A stretch of DNA of 64,000 nt from Chamaecyparis obtusa (lineage: Eukaryota; Streptophyta; Pinopsida; Cupressales; Cupressaceae), in assembly GCA_027943335.1 (NCBI GenBank), contig BSBK01005649.1:1506001-1570000 (forward strand), written 5' to 3'. Numbering within the stretch: position 1 is the first letter of the stretch; each line of letters begins with the position of its first letter. The position numbers and the translations under genes were made by a program. Below are positions 32,858 through 46,312 of this stretch, in pieces. The notes under the pieces are model-generated. The model ran no database searches and was not told the origin of the DNA. It worked only from the letters and a program-made list of their open reading frames with translations.

Positions 32858-34166
32858 TGTTGGAGATTTTCTGGTAAGCCAGTGTTGACTGTATGTTTGT
32901 CATTGATGACACATATGGTAAGAAGCGTGAGTTGAAGTTATATGCAGAGAGCCTTGAGCATATGTTGTATGGATATTTTATCAACATGATATCATAGATG
33001 CAAAGGTTGATTCTGAGTACAGATAGTTGTGCAGTTGTTTGTAATAGCAGTGTTCCTGACAGTGTTGCAAGCAGAGTTTTGTATGTATTTCACAGTATGG
33101 TTATGATGGAGCCTTGTGCATTTATTTTTTATTGTAGACATAATTATAAATCTATGTTCATAGATACAGATTTAGTTGTGCATTTGATGTCGAGTTATGA
33201 TGTTTCTATTTGCCAATTACACTTTTAGGAGATTATTTGTTTAGAGGGGACAGTGTTTATATTGTTTCAGTAGTTGCACCTATCATTATGGTATGCATGT
33301 TTGGTTTTGTGTTTGGTTATGAGATAAGGTTTTTTTGTTAAGAGCACATAACATATTTCATTTTGAGAGTAAATTTTGAGTTAATTTGGTGGAGCTGACA
33401 GTGTGAAGCGATGCGTCTACTCATATTGGGTTGCGTAGTCCTATTTGTGTTGTGTGCTTAGTATAGTCATTGGAGATGTTGTTAGAGAGATGTATTGTTT
33501 TATTAATATGATTTCAAGAAGGTTCTAATAGGCCGACTTGATTATATCTTTTGGAGAAGGCTACTTATAGCCAGTCAGTTGTGATCGCTAAGGAAGAACT
33601 ATGGAAGTAGAGAAAGAAGGTGCAAAAGTATTGGGCCAATAAAGATATATCAATCATCAGTTGAAGATATATGTGAAGAAATAGAGAGTGTATGCTATTC
33701 ATTAGAACTAATCAAGATAGGAGGTCTAATTCAAAGTTCACCAAGATCTAGATATAGTGTGTATCTATTGTGCAGAAGGTTGCAGCCTTCACCATTTGAG
33801 CAGTGTGCTCTCAGACAATGTGTCCTCACCTTTGACAGGGTTATGTATAAAAGACTCCTAACAAGGTCTGATCTTTGACCAGGTCACTTTACTTCATGTA
33901 TTGTAAAGATCAACTCATAATAGGGTTGTAAGATCTTCTAACAGGGATCATTATACTCTAGTGCAGTTTATAGTGGGTGCTAATTCCCACCGGGGTTTTT
34001 ACCTATTTTGGGTTTTCTCGTAACCAAAATTTTGGTGTTGTGTTAAGTGTTATTTTATTGTGTTTATGATTAATGTTATTCTGTACTAATTTGGATAAAG
34101 AATTGAATCTTGTAGATAACTGATTCACCCCACCCTCTTAGTTATCTCTTGGGACTATTCCTAACA
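32858..34166 (+). repeat. Copia B 5' LTR (1309 bp)
   Basis: Starts TGTTGGAGATTTT and ends TTCCTAACA, two bases before the PBS. The same sequence returns at 40162. A TATA box is at 33846. The open frame 32998-33228 within it is incidental; its 3' LTR counterpart is not open. Confidence 0.9.
33846..33853 (+). promoter_or_regulatory. Copia B LTR TATA box
   Basis: TATAAAAG, kept in the 3' LTR at 41149-41156. It lies about 990 bases into the LTR, leaving some 320 bases for the R and U5 parts. Confidence 0.5.
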
Positions 34167-34168
34167 AT

Positions 34169-34181
34169 TGGTATCAAAGCC
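34169..34181 (+). promoter_or_regulatory. Copia B primer-binding site
   Basis: TGGTATCAAAGCC, one change from the TGGTATCAGAGCC complementary to plant initiator tRNA-Met, placed two bases after the LTR. Confidence 0.85.
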
Positions 34182-34223
34182 AAGTGCCTCGAAGATAAAT
34201 TTTAATAGCTTGAGGTTGATTAT

Positions 34224-37200
34224 ATGGCATTCTTTAGAAAATAAATTCCTAAGTTTGATGGAGAGAATTATCTAGACTAGAAGAACAAAATGATAACACA
34301 CTTGCAGTGCGTTAGTTTTGAGATTTTTGAAGCAGCTACTCAAGATCTTCATGTTCCCTCTCTAAAAGACCTTGTCAAAGAAGTGTTAGAATAACTGAGA
34401 GGGGGTGAATCAGTTATCCAGTGTCCCACAATTTTCAAAATGTATAATCCAAAACAATTCTACTACTTTTGCTACTCGGTAAACATAAAATACTTTCACT
34501 GTCTGTGTTATTATCGATTGTCAGTCTAAACTTTATAATAGTTACCAATTAAATCTAACATGTAATATGCAAATTATGATAACAAACAAATATCACAATC
34601 AACACATAACTCAAGAGATTTAATGTGGAAACCCTGTGAAGGGAAAAACCACCCGGGACCGGAAACCCAAAATTGTTCACTCTTCTGAAGTGAGGTCGGT
34701 GAAGACCCAACCTTGTTAAAGGTTACAAACACACTATTAGGTGTGACCTTGTTAGAGGATTTTAGACTAGAAGTTATCATCCAACCAGCAGTAACTCTGG
34801 GGTTGACAGGATAACAATGTTCACTCTATGAATGAAACATCAAAAGACTTTCATAGTCCACTCAGTTAAGAGATTTGACTATGTACAATGGTTAAATATG
34901 TAACAGTAGATGATCTACCTTAAAAAAACTTCAATTTGCAGGTTATAGATCAATGTTCTACTCATTCAAATATTTCTGATCAATATACCACTTCAGATTC
35001 AATACTATATCAACTTACTGTCCGTTGGTAATTACTCTCTGTAGCTCGGTAATTGTTCTGCAACTCGGTTCTTATTAACCAGTATGATCAGAATGCATGA
35101 AAACTCCTTCACACAATAATTCTATAGTATCTTCTTCTTCTGGCTATGTTTCAATAATGAAACCAATGTCTCTTATATAGACGAGTAAATCATTTTCTTT
35201 TCCTCCATCAGATTTTGCCTCTTAATCATATTCATAGATTTTACCGCTTTAAGCTTCCTCAGCTAATGTGTTAGTAACATGTTTCAATATGCTCCATTAG
35301 ATCCCTTTTGATTTATGTTAGCCATCGATCTTCATAAAAAACCTTATATGTTACCTTGATTTCATACACTTTACAGCTCATCACTTTATCGACTAAACTG
35401 ATCATTTAATTCTTTTCTATTTTTCTCTGTTAACAAAGAAATACATTGGTGAACACAAGCTCGGTTAACACTACACTCGGTATACACTACATTTCATCGG
35501 TGTATACTAGAATGCTTTATTTACCGACAACACTACTTTGTGTCTTTCAGCTCTATTCTTCATCATAGATGAATGCAACATAATATAGTCAATTTCATCA
35601 AGTCATAGACTCATCAACAAGTTACTCAGTGTATTCCTTATCCTCATTTGACATATACATCTTCCTCATGTAGATATTTTTGTTCTTCATCTCTTTCACC
35701 TTTCTTCAGATGTGTCGGTATAGTAACTTACAAGATAGGTATTGTCAAGCTAGTTGACATCAATGACAACATAATACTAATTTAATCATCTTGCATATCT
35801 AATCATCAACTCCTCAGTAATCTTAAATTACAGATTCTTCATTCAGGTTCTAAATCAGTTGTATTTCATCAAGAAGATGCAACCATTAAACAAAAGGAAA
35901 TGTTCATTCAAAATGCAATTGCCAAAGAAGCCCTTATCAGTGCCTTATCTGATAGTGAGTTTTCAGAGATCAAGAAAGAAGATAGAGCCCACAAAATATG
36001 GAAGTATTTAGAAGACATGTTTGAAGGAGATATCCAAGTCAAGAATGCATGCAGAAAGACATGAAAGAAAAGACATAACAATTTGGAGATGCTACCTGAA
36101 GAGAACATCAAAGCCTACAATAAAATAATTAATGAAACAATTGCAGGAATTAGAAACAATGGTGGAGAGATTTTGGAAGAAGACATAATGGATAAATTGA
36201 TGACTACTCTGACAGCAAAATATGAGAGCAAGATAAACATCCTAGATGAGACTATGTAGTTTTCAAAAGAATTCAAGAGAGAGACCTTAATCAGCAAGAT
36301 TTCAGCATTTGAGATATCAAGATTGAAGACAGAGCCTAAAAGTGAAACAACATTCAAAGCCTCAATCCATGGTAAGAAATATTTGAACACTTCTAGTCAT
36401 TTTGATGATGAAGATGATGATAAATAACTAGAAGAATTCATTTCTATGGTTGCTAAGAAAGAAAGAAAAGGAAAAGGAAAATATGAAGGTCAACTACCAT
36501 TTAAATGCTTTTCATGTAACAAGATTGGTCATTTTGCATCTAAGTGTCCTATAAGATTCAAGAAGTACAAAACTAATTTCAAGCCTAAGTATACAAAAGA
36601 ATGTTACTATGCTGAAGATGGAGTGACACATGATGATTTAGTAGAATATGAAATTGTATTTATTGCAATTGAATATATAGAGAAAATGTTTAATGACATG
36701 GATATTGAAAATGAAAAGAAAGAAGAGCAAGCATTGATTTCACAAGCAAACATCAGGACAGACTGGATCATTGACAATGGTTGTTCACATCACATGATAG
36801 GAGACAAAGATAGATTTGTACATCTGAATAAGTAAAAATGCGGCAAGGTTAGATTTGGAGACAACACTCCTAAACCTATCATAGGTAGAGGAGCTATCAC
36901 TTTGGATGGAAAGAATAACACTGATGATGTTCTATATGTTGATGGTTTGCAACATAACTTACTAAGTGCTGGACAGTTACTTGACAAAGGATATCAGTTG
37001 GAATTCAAAGACAATAAGTGCATCATTAATAACAAAGAAGGAGTAATGATTGCATCAGGTTCAAAGACAAAAGGTAATGTTTTTCAGCTTAATTCAAAAT
37101 CAAGTTGTTTTGTTGCAAAAGTATATGACATTTGGTTATGGCACAAAAGACTATGTCACATCAATTTTGACAATATAGTAAAGATAAGCAATGTAAAGGC

Positions 37201-39830
37201 AGTAAGAGATCTCCCTAGTATTGCATGACCAATTGATACAATGTGTAGGGAATGTGTGATGGGAAAGCATGTAAAGAACTCATTCAGAAGCAAGTAGAAT
37301 TCAAAAGAGAACAAATTGGATCTAGTGCATACAAACCTATGTGGACCAACTCAAACAAGATCATACTATGGTGAAAGGTACTTTATTTTGTTTGTTGATG
37401 ATTATTCTAGAATGATATGGGTTGCATTCTTAAGAGATAAATCTGAAGCATTTGAGAAGTTCAAAATATTCAAAGCTAAAGTTGAAAATGAGTCTGGATT
37501 AAAGATAAAATGTCTAAGATCATATAGAGGAGTAGAATTCACTTTTGACAAATTTTACATGAGTAGTGCGAAGAACATGGGATAAAGAGACAACTAAGTG
37601 CACCAAGAACCCCTCAGCAAAATGGTATTGTATAAAGGAGAAATAGGATCATACTTGACACAGTGCGCACTATCATGATTGAAGGAAAATTTGCACACAC
37701 ATATTGGAGAGATGTAGTCAATACTGCAGTCTATACTATCAACAAAATTCAATTAAGGCCAGGCATAGACAAGACACCCTATGATCTATGGTTTGGGAAT
37801 GTACATATAGTAAAATATTTTAGAATCTTTGGAAGCAAGTGTTACATCAAGAGAGATGATGGTGTTGGTAAGTTTGATGCAAGAAGTGATGAAGGTATTT
37901 TTCTTGGTTACTCCACTAAAAGAAAAGCTTATAGATGTTTTAACTTGAGATTAAAGAAGATCATTGAAAGTTCACATGTAAAGATTGATGGAAAGTTTAT
38001 GATTCAAGAGAGATACCATGATTATGCACCTATTATCAAAGAAGAACCTAGACCTATCAGTAGAGAAGCAAATGTTGAAGAAATGTTTGACAACATTGGT
38101 GTATTAATCAGTGAACCTGAATTAAGTGAAGAAGAATCATAGAAGAAAGATGATAGAGTCACACCAAATGTTCCAAAATTCAAATCTAGATACCATTCAA
38201 AAGAAGATATCATTGGAGATTAGAACAACAAAGTCATGACAAGATCAAGAGCAAAATGTTTGATAGTCGATGAAGCGATATGTTTACTTTCACAAATTCA
38301 ACCTTTAAGTGTTGAACCTGCATGTAATGATTCAGATTGGCATAAAGCAATGAAAGAAGAGTTAGATCAGATAGTTAAGAATGATACATGGGAATTGGTC
38401 CCTAGGCCTAGTGACAAAAATGTGATTGGAACCAAGTGGATATTTAGAAACAAGATGAATGAAGATGGTACAATGGTAAGAAACAAAGAAAGACTAGTAT
38501 GTAAAGGATATGCGCAAAGAGAAGGAATTTAATACTCTAATACATTTTCCTCTGTAAGCATATTAGAAGCTATAAAGTTATTTCTAGCCTATGCAACATA
38601 CAAATACTTTAAGGTATATCAGATGGATGTCAAGTCAGCATTCCTAAATGGAGAATTGAAGGAAAAAGTCTACATAGAGAAGCCTGAAGGATTTAGTTTA
38701 TCAAACAAACCTGACATGGTTTGCAAACTGAAGAAAGCACTCTATGGACTAAAGAAAGCCCCTAGAGCATGGTATGAAAGACTGGATGGTTACTTGACAA
38801 AGATTGGATTCAAGAAAGGAGCGGCAGATTGTAACTTATTCATAAGAGAGACACTTGAAGGATTATTACTAGTTTCTATTTTTGTTGATGATATCATTTT
38901 TGGTGGCAATGACAAGCTTAGTGCAGATTTTGCCAAAGAGATGCAGAGTGAGTTTGAAATGAGCATGATTGGACCTATCAAGTACTTTTTGGGATTAAAT
39001 GTGAAGCAGACAGACAAAGGTATATTCATTAATCAATCTAAGTATGTGAAAGAGATATTGAAGAAGTTCAAGATGGATGATTGCAAGCCAGTAAGCACCC
39101 CTATGATAATAGGAAGCAAGCTTTCAAAAGATGATGATTCTACACCAGTTGACAAGACTCTATATAAATATATGATTGGTAAACTCATATATCTTACTCA
39201 ATCTAAACCAAATATTTCTAATGCAGTTGGTATTGTTGGAAGATTTAAAGCTGAACCTAAATAAAGTCATCTTATGGAAGTAAAGAGGATATTTAGATAT
39301 TTAAAAGGAACTATAGACTATGGTTTATGGTATCCTAACTTAGAGAATGTAGAACCTTATGTTTATACAGATGCAGATTGGGCAGGTTGCATTGATGATA
39401 GAAAGAGCACCTCAGGAGGAGCAGTATTTCTTGGAGACAGACTAGTTACTTGGACAAGCAAGAAGAAGAATTGTATTTCTCAGTCAACAATAGAAGTAGA
39501 GTATGTAGTAGCAACATTAAATTTTTCTACAATCATTTGGATCAAGCAGATGACAAAGGATTTTGGAATCCAAATTGATTATCCTATAGTTATTCATTGT
39601 GACAACACTAGCACTATCAATATGTCAAAGAACCTTGTGATGCATGCAAAGACAAAACACAGATAAAATATAATTTTCTAAGAGATAAAGTTGCAGAGAA
39701 AGAAGTAAAGTTGGATTATGTGAGTACTAAAGAGCAGTTAGCAGATATATTCACAAAGCCATTACTGAAGGATACATTTGAGTATCTCAAGGAGAAGCTG
39801 GGAGTAATTCCCTTCCCTGGATCTACTTAG
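34224..39830 (+). pseudogene. gag-pol: Copia B gag-pol pseudogene, interrupted by a solo LTR
   Basis: Gag starts at 34224 (MAFFRK, stop, IPKFDGENY), stops at 34383 and resumes at 35877 (ATIKQKEMFIQNAIAKE); removing the insert and one TSD copy restores the frame join. Then come the zinc knuckle CFSCNKIGHFASKC (about 36510-36550), protease WIIDNGCSHHM (about 36765; Ser of the DSG motif is Asn), GAG-pre-integrase (about 37130-37170), integrase core 37316-38140 with Asp replaced by Tyr in LRSYRGVEF (37523-37525) and a stop at the catalytic Glu position (near 37635), RT 38330-39260 with FVDDIIF intact, RNase H 39290-39665 with TDADW and HCDNT intact, and the end IFTKPLLKDTFEYL to 39830. Stops fall at about 36062, 36259, 36428, 36835, 37228, 37297, 38140, 38223, 38532 and 39264, plus a frame change near 37585. 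Confidence 0.85.
34384..35871 (-). mobile_element. Solo LTR of a related copia family inside copia B gag
   Basis: Begins TGTTAGAATAACTGAG and is flanked by AGAAG on both sides (34379-34383 and 35872-35876). Read on the minus strand its 3' end (gataactgattcacccc, then ttctaaca) matches the end of the B and A LTRs. No internal domain remains, so it arose by LTR-LTR recombination. Length 1488 bp. Open frame 34574-34780 is incidental. Confidence 0.85.
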
Positions 39831-40161
39831 AGTTTGTAGTAGTGCATCAGTCCTCGGTGACTGATGAATGGTGGACTACTCTACTTCAAGAGTAGTACCT
39901 GTGCTTTTTTTTTTTTTGCACCCTTTTCCATTGATGTCAAAGGGGGAGTATATTGTCATGAAAAACAAAACAGTTGATTTATTCTAGAAAGAGGGAGTAT
40001 ATAGTAAGAAGATATAGCAGTTGATATTCAGAGCATTTAGTAGTAGATGGAGAAATCATTTATGGGGGAGTATGTTGTTGAGGAGATGGATATATTTTTG
40101 TACTTTTGGATTGGTGGTGTTTTTCAATTCATATGTTGCCATCAATGCCAAAGGGGGAGAT
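39831..40161 (+). other. Copia B 3' untranslated stretch and polypurine tract
   Basis: Polypurine words at about 39940 (aaagggggagtata), 39988 (aaagagggagtata), 40060 (tatgggggagtatg) and 40150-40160 (aaagggggaga, directly before the LTR). The last is the functional tract by position; the others repeat it, as in element A. Confidence 0.7.
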
Positions 40162-41276
40162 TGTTGGAGATTTTTCGGTAAGCCAGTGTTGACTGTATGT
40201 TTGTCATTGATGACACATATGGTAAGAAGCGTGAGTTGAAGTTATATGTAGAGAACCTTGAGCATATGTTGTATGGACATGTTATCAGCATGATATCATA
40301 GATGCAAAGGTTGATTTTGAGTACAGACATTTGTGCAGTCGTTTGTAACAGCAGTGTTCCTGACAATGTTGCAAGTAGAGTTTTGTATGTAATTCATAGT
40401 ATGGTTATGATGGAGCCTTGAATGTTTATTTTTGTGTTGTAGACATAATTATAAAGCTATGTTCATAGACACAGTGTTAGTTGTATAGTTGATTTTGAGT
40501 TATGATGTTTCTATTTTCCAGTTACAGTTTTAGGAGATTATTTGTTCATAGTCAACAGTGTTTATATTGTTTCAATAGTTGCGCCTATCATCATGGTATG
40601 TGTGTTTGGTTTCATGTTTGGTTATGAGCTAAGGTTGTTTGGTTAATATTACATAATGTATTTCAGCTTGAGAGTAAAGTTTGAGTTAATTTGGTGGAGC
40701 TGACAGTGTGAAGCGACGCGTCTACTCATATTGGGTTGTGCAGTCCTATTTGTGTTGTGTGCTTAGTATAGTCATTGGATATATTTTTAGAGAGTTGTAT
40801 TGTTTCATTAATATGATTTCAAGAAGGTTATAATAGGCCAACTTGATTATATTTTTGAGAAGGCTACTTATAGCTGATTGGTTGTGATCGCTATGGAAGA
40901 ACTATGGAAGTAGAGGAAGAAGGTGCAAAAGTATTGGGCCAGTAAAGCTATATCAATCATTGGTTGAAGATCTATGTGAAGATGTAGAGAGTGTATGCTA
41001 TTCATTGGAACTGATCAAGGTAGTAGGTCTAATTCATAATTCACCAAGATCCAGATATAGTGTGTATCTGTTGTGTAGAAGGTTGCAGCCTTCACCATTT
41101 GAGCAATGTGCTCCTGGACAGTGTGTCCTCACCTTTGACAGGGTTATGTATAAAAGACTCCTAATAGGGTCTGACCTTTGACCAGGTCATTGTACTTCAT
41201 GTATTTTAAAGATCAACTCCTAACAGGGTTGTAAGATCTTCTAACAGGGATCATTATACTCTAGTGCAGTTTGTAG
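40162..41276 (+). repeat. Copia B 3' LTR, truncated
   Basis: Matches the 5' LTR from its first base to about 33974, then ends at gtgcagtttgtag near 41276. The remaining ~190 bases are absent and unrelated AT-rich DNA follows, so a deletion took the end of the element. Confidence 0.85.
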
Positions 41277-41649
41277 ATACTTAGAATTTGGATATATATA
41301 TATATATGAAATTATTTTGTACAAAATGTGGCACATGTCATCTCAAATTCTTTACAAATTCTACATATCTAGATAGATTGTGACATACACCATCTCAAAA
41401 TGTGGCATATGACATCTCAAAATAAGAAACAACTACAAATGTTTCTAGGAAATCCTATTCTACTCGTGGATCATCAAAATGGAGCCTCTTCAAAGTATTG
41501 TTTGGTTCTAATGGATCCTACATGAATACAAAAGTGAAACCCCAAGTTAGATTACATATTATATAAGGTTTCTACAAATCAAAAATTCAAATTCAAATTC
41601 ATAGTCAACAATAATAAATAAACAAATTTTAAAATTGAACTCTCATGTA

Positions 41650-43540
41650 CCTCACCTTTCTATCTCATCATGCGGTCAAGAGTCCTAATATATGTCCTTG
41701 GTAGCAAAGGGAAAATGGTACCAATGTTGGCTCTGACCTGTATATGTTTTCAACCATGAGATTGATCTACAAGTTATACTATTTAATGTTAAATCCTTGG
41801 TAGAAAAATAAATTTACAAAATAATTGAATTGACATTAAAACCTACCTATGGTAAACTTTCTTCAAGCAATGTTGGTTGGGTCAACAATGATACAAAGCC
41901 TTGGCATTGTACCTCCCTCAAACTAGGGGTTACATACAAAATTAAAAAAGATACTTGATACAATCATAAATTGATCATGTATATACTTGATAGTAAAATA
42001 CAAACAAATAAATTTAGAAATATATGTACCATAGGGCTATCACTATGAATTGAGATGCATGTGACTCTATGGTGGTGAACCAGTGTCACAACATCGTCAT
42101 ACACCACCCTCTGTCAAATAAACCAAGTAAATTAAAAATGAGTACACACAAGTGACAAGTATGCATATGCATAAACAATCTAAAACACTTAAATGCCTTC
42201 CCCTTGTCAACGCTTGATGCCTGAACCCCATCACATTGCACCGCAATGGATGCTGGTGAAACCTATAACAATATTTAATAATATAATCATTAAAAAATTA
42301 GAAAATACATATATATACTAATATAAAAAAGGAAACCAATGAGTACATTAAACAAATATATCGTGGAAGTGTCAAGGCCAAATGAAATGGCCAAAAGTGT
42401 GGACCCCTCCACCTGTGCAATCTCCTCCTCTTTCATCAACTGAATATAAATAGACCACATATATATCCATAAGTGGGAAGTCATTATATGTAAATTATAC
42501 TAAAAATATGAACATTTGAAATTAAATATAGTGTGACTTGAGTTAAGTGGTTAGTCTTACTGTAATAGTAGGAGTCCATGGCTTTGCATGCCCCTCCTTG
42601 TCTCTCATGTGATGCACCTCTCCATGAGGTGCTTCAGTCTCTGTAGAGACCTATGTTGTATCGTCAACCTCAAACACATAGTCATATGCATTAGTATCAT
42701 TTGAGGGACCCAAACACAAATTTTTGAACATAATACAAATATAGATCACACAAACATGTGAGCTCATGGAGGATGTGGAAGGCCCATAATCATCAACACA
42801 AGGAGGCAAAAATATTGCACTCTACCTAACGAGTAGATCACTCAAGGTGTGAATGACTCTTATAGTTTGAGTCAGCCTCAACAATAATATCAAATGTTGC
42901 ACTATAGGAGGGGGTGAAATAACATGGGGGGGATATATGTATGGGATTTCACCTAGTGTGCCCATGGTCTATCTTGAGGAGCGCATAAGCCTATGCCCTG
43001 GTTTGGTCTCATGCTATAATACTTAACTTTGTGACCGAGCATAAATTCATCATATAATTTTTTAATAAAGTACAATGGAACCTCCAAATTGTTTTGGTGT
43101 GGTCTATCAAAAACCATTCACCAACAGTCCTAAAAGTGGTCACACATCACATCATTTGTGCACCACTTAATTGAAAACTTGGGCTTTTTAGGGTCCACTT
43201 TTAATCCCATTTTGGGATTCACAAAAAGTTTACATATGTTAGTTTTAGTTATATTTGGGCTCATAACCACATCATACTCAAGCCCATGGTAAAACTCAGC
43301 ATGCATGGAATCATGCCAAAGCAATGCAACATTATGTTTCTTTGTAAATTTCTCCATGTTTTCAATAATGGAGTTCAAGATGGAAAACATGGGACACAAT
43401 GTGGGGATATTGGCATATGTATTTTTGAAGCCCCTTAGTTGGTTTAAATTTTCACTTATGAGCTCCTCTAAAGGTTCAGGGTTGAGAACTGGTTCATTAG
43501 TAGGTGATGGAGGATTATTTTAGGCGGTGGTGGATTGATT
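41650..43540 (-). pseudogene. Possible decayed multi-exon coding remnant, family unknown
   Basis: On the minus strand several GC-richer blocks read as protein-like text bounded by AG and GT: about 43130-43500 (LWHDSMHAEFYHGLEYDVV), 42340-42440 (MKEEEIAQVEGSTLLAISF), 42180-42262 (SIAVQCDGVQASSVDKGKAF), 42033-42115 (YDDVVTLVHHHRVTC) and 41660-41735 (NIGTIFPLLPRTY). Stops occur between and within blocks. I do not recognise the protein. It could be a host gene remnant or a DNA transposon with introns. Exon limits are guesses from splice-like dinucleotides. Confidence 0.25.
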
Positions 43541-43894
43541 TGTGCTTTTTGCAGATTGTTTTCGAGTTCGTTATTTGGAGGGGTAAGTTTTGTGGTTGGT
43601 TTGAGTCTATGCCTAGTTACATTAAAAAGAAATTTGCAATTACAATCGAAATTTAAAAATGATTAACAATTTAAACAAAACCCTACTTTTTAGCAAAAAG
43701 AAAATGATTTCATTATAAAACATTAAAAAATAACAAAATATCAAAATTTATACATATCTTGATGAATTTTGATTGCAATTTGCAAGAAGATGATCGTATA
43801 CCCGATGAAAAATTGTATAAACGACAGAACCCACCATTTTTACAATGTAATATGATAAATGTTGGTCGTGGGTTTTATTTTTTTACTAGAAAAT

Positions 43895-43965
43895 ATTGGG
43901 TATCTGATATTAAATCATATATCCAATATTAAATCGAATATCCAATTTTTTATCAGATACCCAAT
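43895..43965. repeat. Perfect 15-bp inverted repeat
   Basis: attgggtatctgata (43895-43909) and its exact complement (43951-43965) enclose 41 bases that contain atccaatattaaatc-type direct repeats. Probably a small foldback relic. Confidence 0.6.
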
Positions 43966-45585
43966 TAGGCTTTTGCATCGTAATTAGCTTTGTCCATGTG
44001 TATTGACACACAGGCCTACTAAACAGTCAACACACTTTTTAGTGCATTTTTGGACGAGTGAAAAGGAGATTTTTTTTTCACATCGCCACTTTTTGGCATA
44101 CTATGATCCTACACATACCTAAACATGATACAAAATGCATCAATTGACCAACAACATTTGTTAAACAACCAAGAAATGTATCACCCCATCACCTTGAGAT
44201 CAATCAGCAATTCATACTACATCATCTCCAAGGGTTCCATGACCAAAACATGACTAAAATAATCAACATTATGTCATGCATGGACTCAAGTGATCTATCT
44301 CAATCCTCATGACTCACCATCAATCCCCCAAGACGTAATTATTATAATGGGAGACTAGGTCTCCATCGAGGAAAAGATTGGAAAGGTTCCCTTATCAAAG
44401 ATCTGATGCAAAAGAGCACTAATTAAGACTATAATATGAATGTAGATATACCAAAATGCTCATGAGGATAAAGGGCATTTATATCAAATGCCCTTTTATG
44501 AACAAACTAAGTGGAGCATCAAACTATCATAGATATGTAGTTCTACTATCATGAATGCATAGAATCAGAGCATGTTTGTACAAGAACATACGACATTTGT
44601 GTAGGAATTTTTCCTCATATGCACAGAGGAAAAAAACATAAGCACTAGTCTGAAAATAGATGCACTGAGATTTGGATGAAAGGATATAGTTTAAGCGTAC
44701 ATGCACAGGTGAAGGGTGAGCTCGGGAAGAAAAAGTTTTTAAGGCTCTAACTCAATCGTTTGATCTTTATGGGGTCATTAACTATTTTAGTAGGCATCAG
44801 TGACATACAATAAGGATTGATTACACCCAATGAGGAAAAATCATCATAATTTACATCAATTTTAAAGTATGAATATATGCTACAAAATATGTAACCAAAA
44901 TTAAAATATAAGATTATATAATACATCAACCTGGAATCATCAAGTCTTGAAAGATAAATACATGCACACACACTCAATAACATCATAATTACCTATCCCA
45001 CCATCACATGATTTTAAATCCATGCTATCAAAGTAAACACTAGAATCCATTATACAGTTGTTCAAGGATACAAATTCTAGAATACAACATAATGATACAA
45101 TGCGAGGAAACAATATAAGTATACAACATCATGGTGTTCCAAATCTGAGAGGTGTGTGCTACTATCTAGGACCACTCCGCACCTATACATTGGTCCCCAA
45201 TGATGGTTGGTAATGACACCCAACCACAATTTGAAGCCTTCTCACACCGTGCTCATAGAGATAACCATGTGGCCCAAACAAATAAATAATACTATCACAT
45301 ATGGTATCCACAAATAATCCCACAATATTCATGCCTAATCACAAGAATATGATCATACAAATCTAAGGCTTCACAATCAAAAACATAATCATATTATCAT
45401 ACCATACCCACAAATAAGATAACCACATCATCTAGCACTAGACAATGTCAACAAGAAGGATACAACAACCAAGGACAAGATGACATTACATCAATACCAC
45501 AAGCACATAGCAAGGCAAGGGTGACCAACTTAATTGGACAATGTAGGTGCAGGATGTGAATTATAGAATTGGGAGTGTTAAAACA

Positions 45586-45720
45586 CCTTCGATCGGTCAA
45601 TCCCAAGCCCTCATCATACCACATCTAGGACTGGTCAATCTCTATCCCTCTAGGAGTAGTAAATCCCTAGCCCTCATCAGTACTCATTTAGGACCAGCCA
45701 ATCCATGGCCCTCATCAATT
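45586..45720. repeat. Short degenerate minisatellite
   Basis: Four imperfect units around the words (g/c)(t/c)caatcc and ccctcatca, about 30-45 bp each. No coding potential. Confidence 0.45.
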
Positions 45721-46312
45721 TACTAAAGCATTTATTTATTTTAATTTCCTTCCCTTTTAGTATTATCACTTGATTAAGAACTCGCTAATGAGTTACCCTA
45801 GGGCCCCTTTATGCCCTGGTCCCCCCATTGAGAGCCACTACCAAAAATGGCTCAACATCCACCCAAACAAGCAACTTAGGGCACTCAATGAGGTCATTCA
45901 TTTCCATACAAGAATAAGGGATCACTAGAATATCCTTCTACAATTAAGTAACCATCTCAACCATGTGAGGTAATCCAATGGGTCTCATGTGAACACACAC
46001 ACACAAGAGCCAATACACATATGAAAACATGCTCAAGTGCATACATGACCTCATCCAAGGGTGAAATTCAAACTCAATACATACACAACTTTTCCCTTAC
46101 CCCTAAAACACCACTACAATAAAAATTCAGAATGGAAACTTAACCCTAATACACGTCAAGGCTCAAAACTCATATGTAAGCATAACAAGACCAAAATTCA
46201 TAAAAATTTCAACTTTTAAATATCAATAAAGTGAGAAAACCCATTTTCACTCATGTTAAGCATATTAGAAAAATACATTCAACTCATCCAATACCTAAGC
46301 ATTTAAGATCCA

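Larger units (their letters stand above)
32858..41276 (+). mobile_element. Copia element B: Ty1/copia retrotransposon with both LTRs
   Basis: 5' LTR 32858-34166, PBS, gag-pol pseudogene, polypurine tract and 3' LTR from 40162. The 3' LTR lacks its last ~190 bp, so the far target-site duplication is lost; the near flank is CATAT. Gag is split by a reverse solo LTR (34384-35871). Over the first 240 bases the two LTRs differ at roughly 7% of positions, indicating an old insertion. A and B are the same broad lineage but clearly different families. Confidence 0.9.
41277..46312. other. Intergenic DNA, no intact gene
   Basis: AT-rich, with several short frames and no recognised transposon domain. 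A possible decayed spliced coding remnant (41650-43540), a hairpin (43895-43965) and a short minisatellite (45586-45720) are listed separately. The stretch continues on the far side of E4, at 54223, since E4 inserted into it. Confidence 0.5.
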
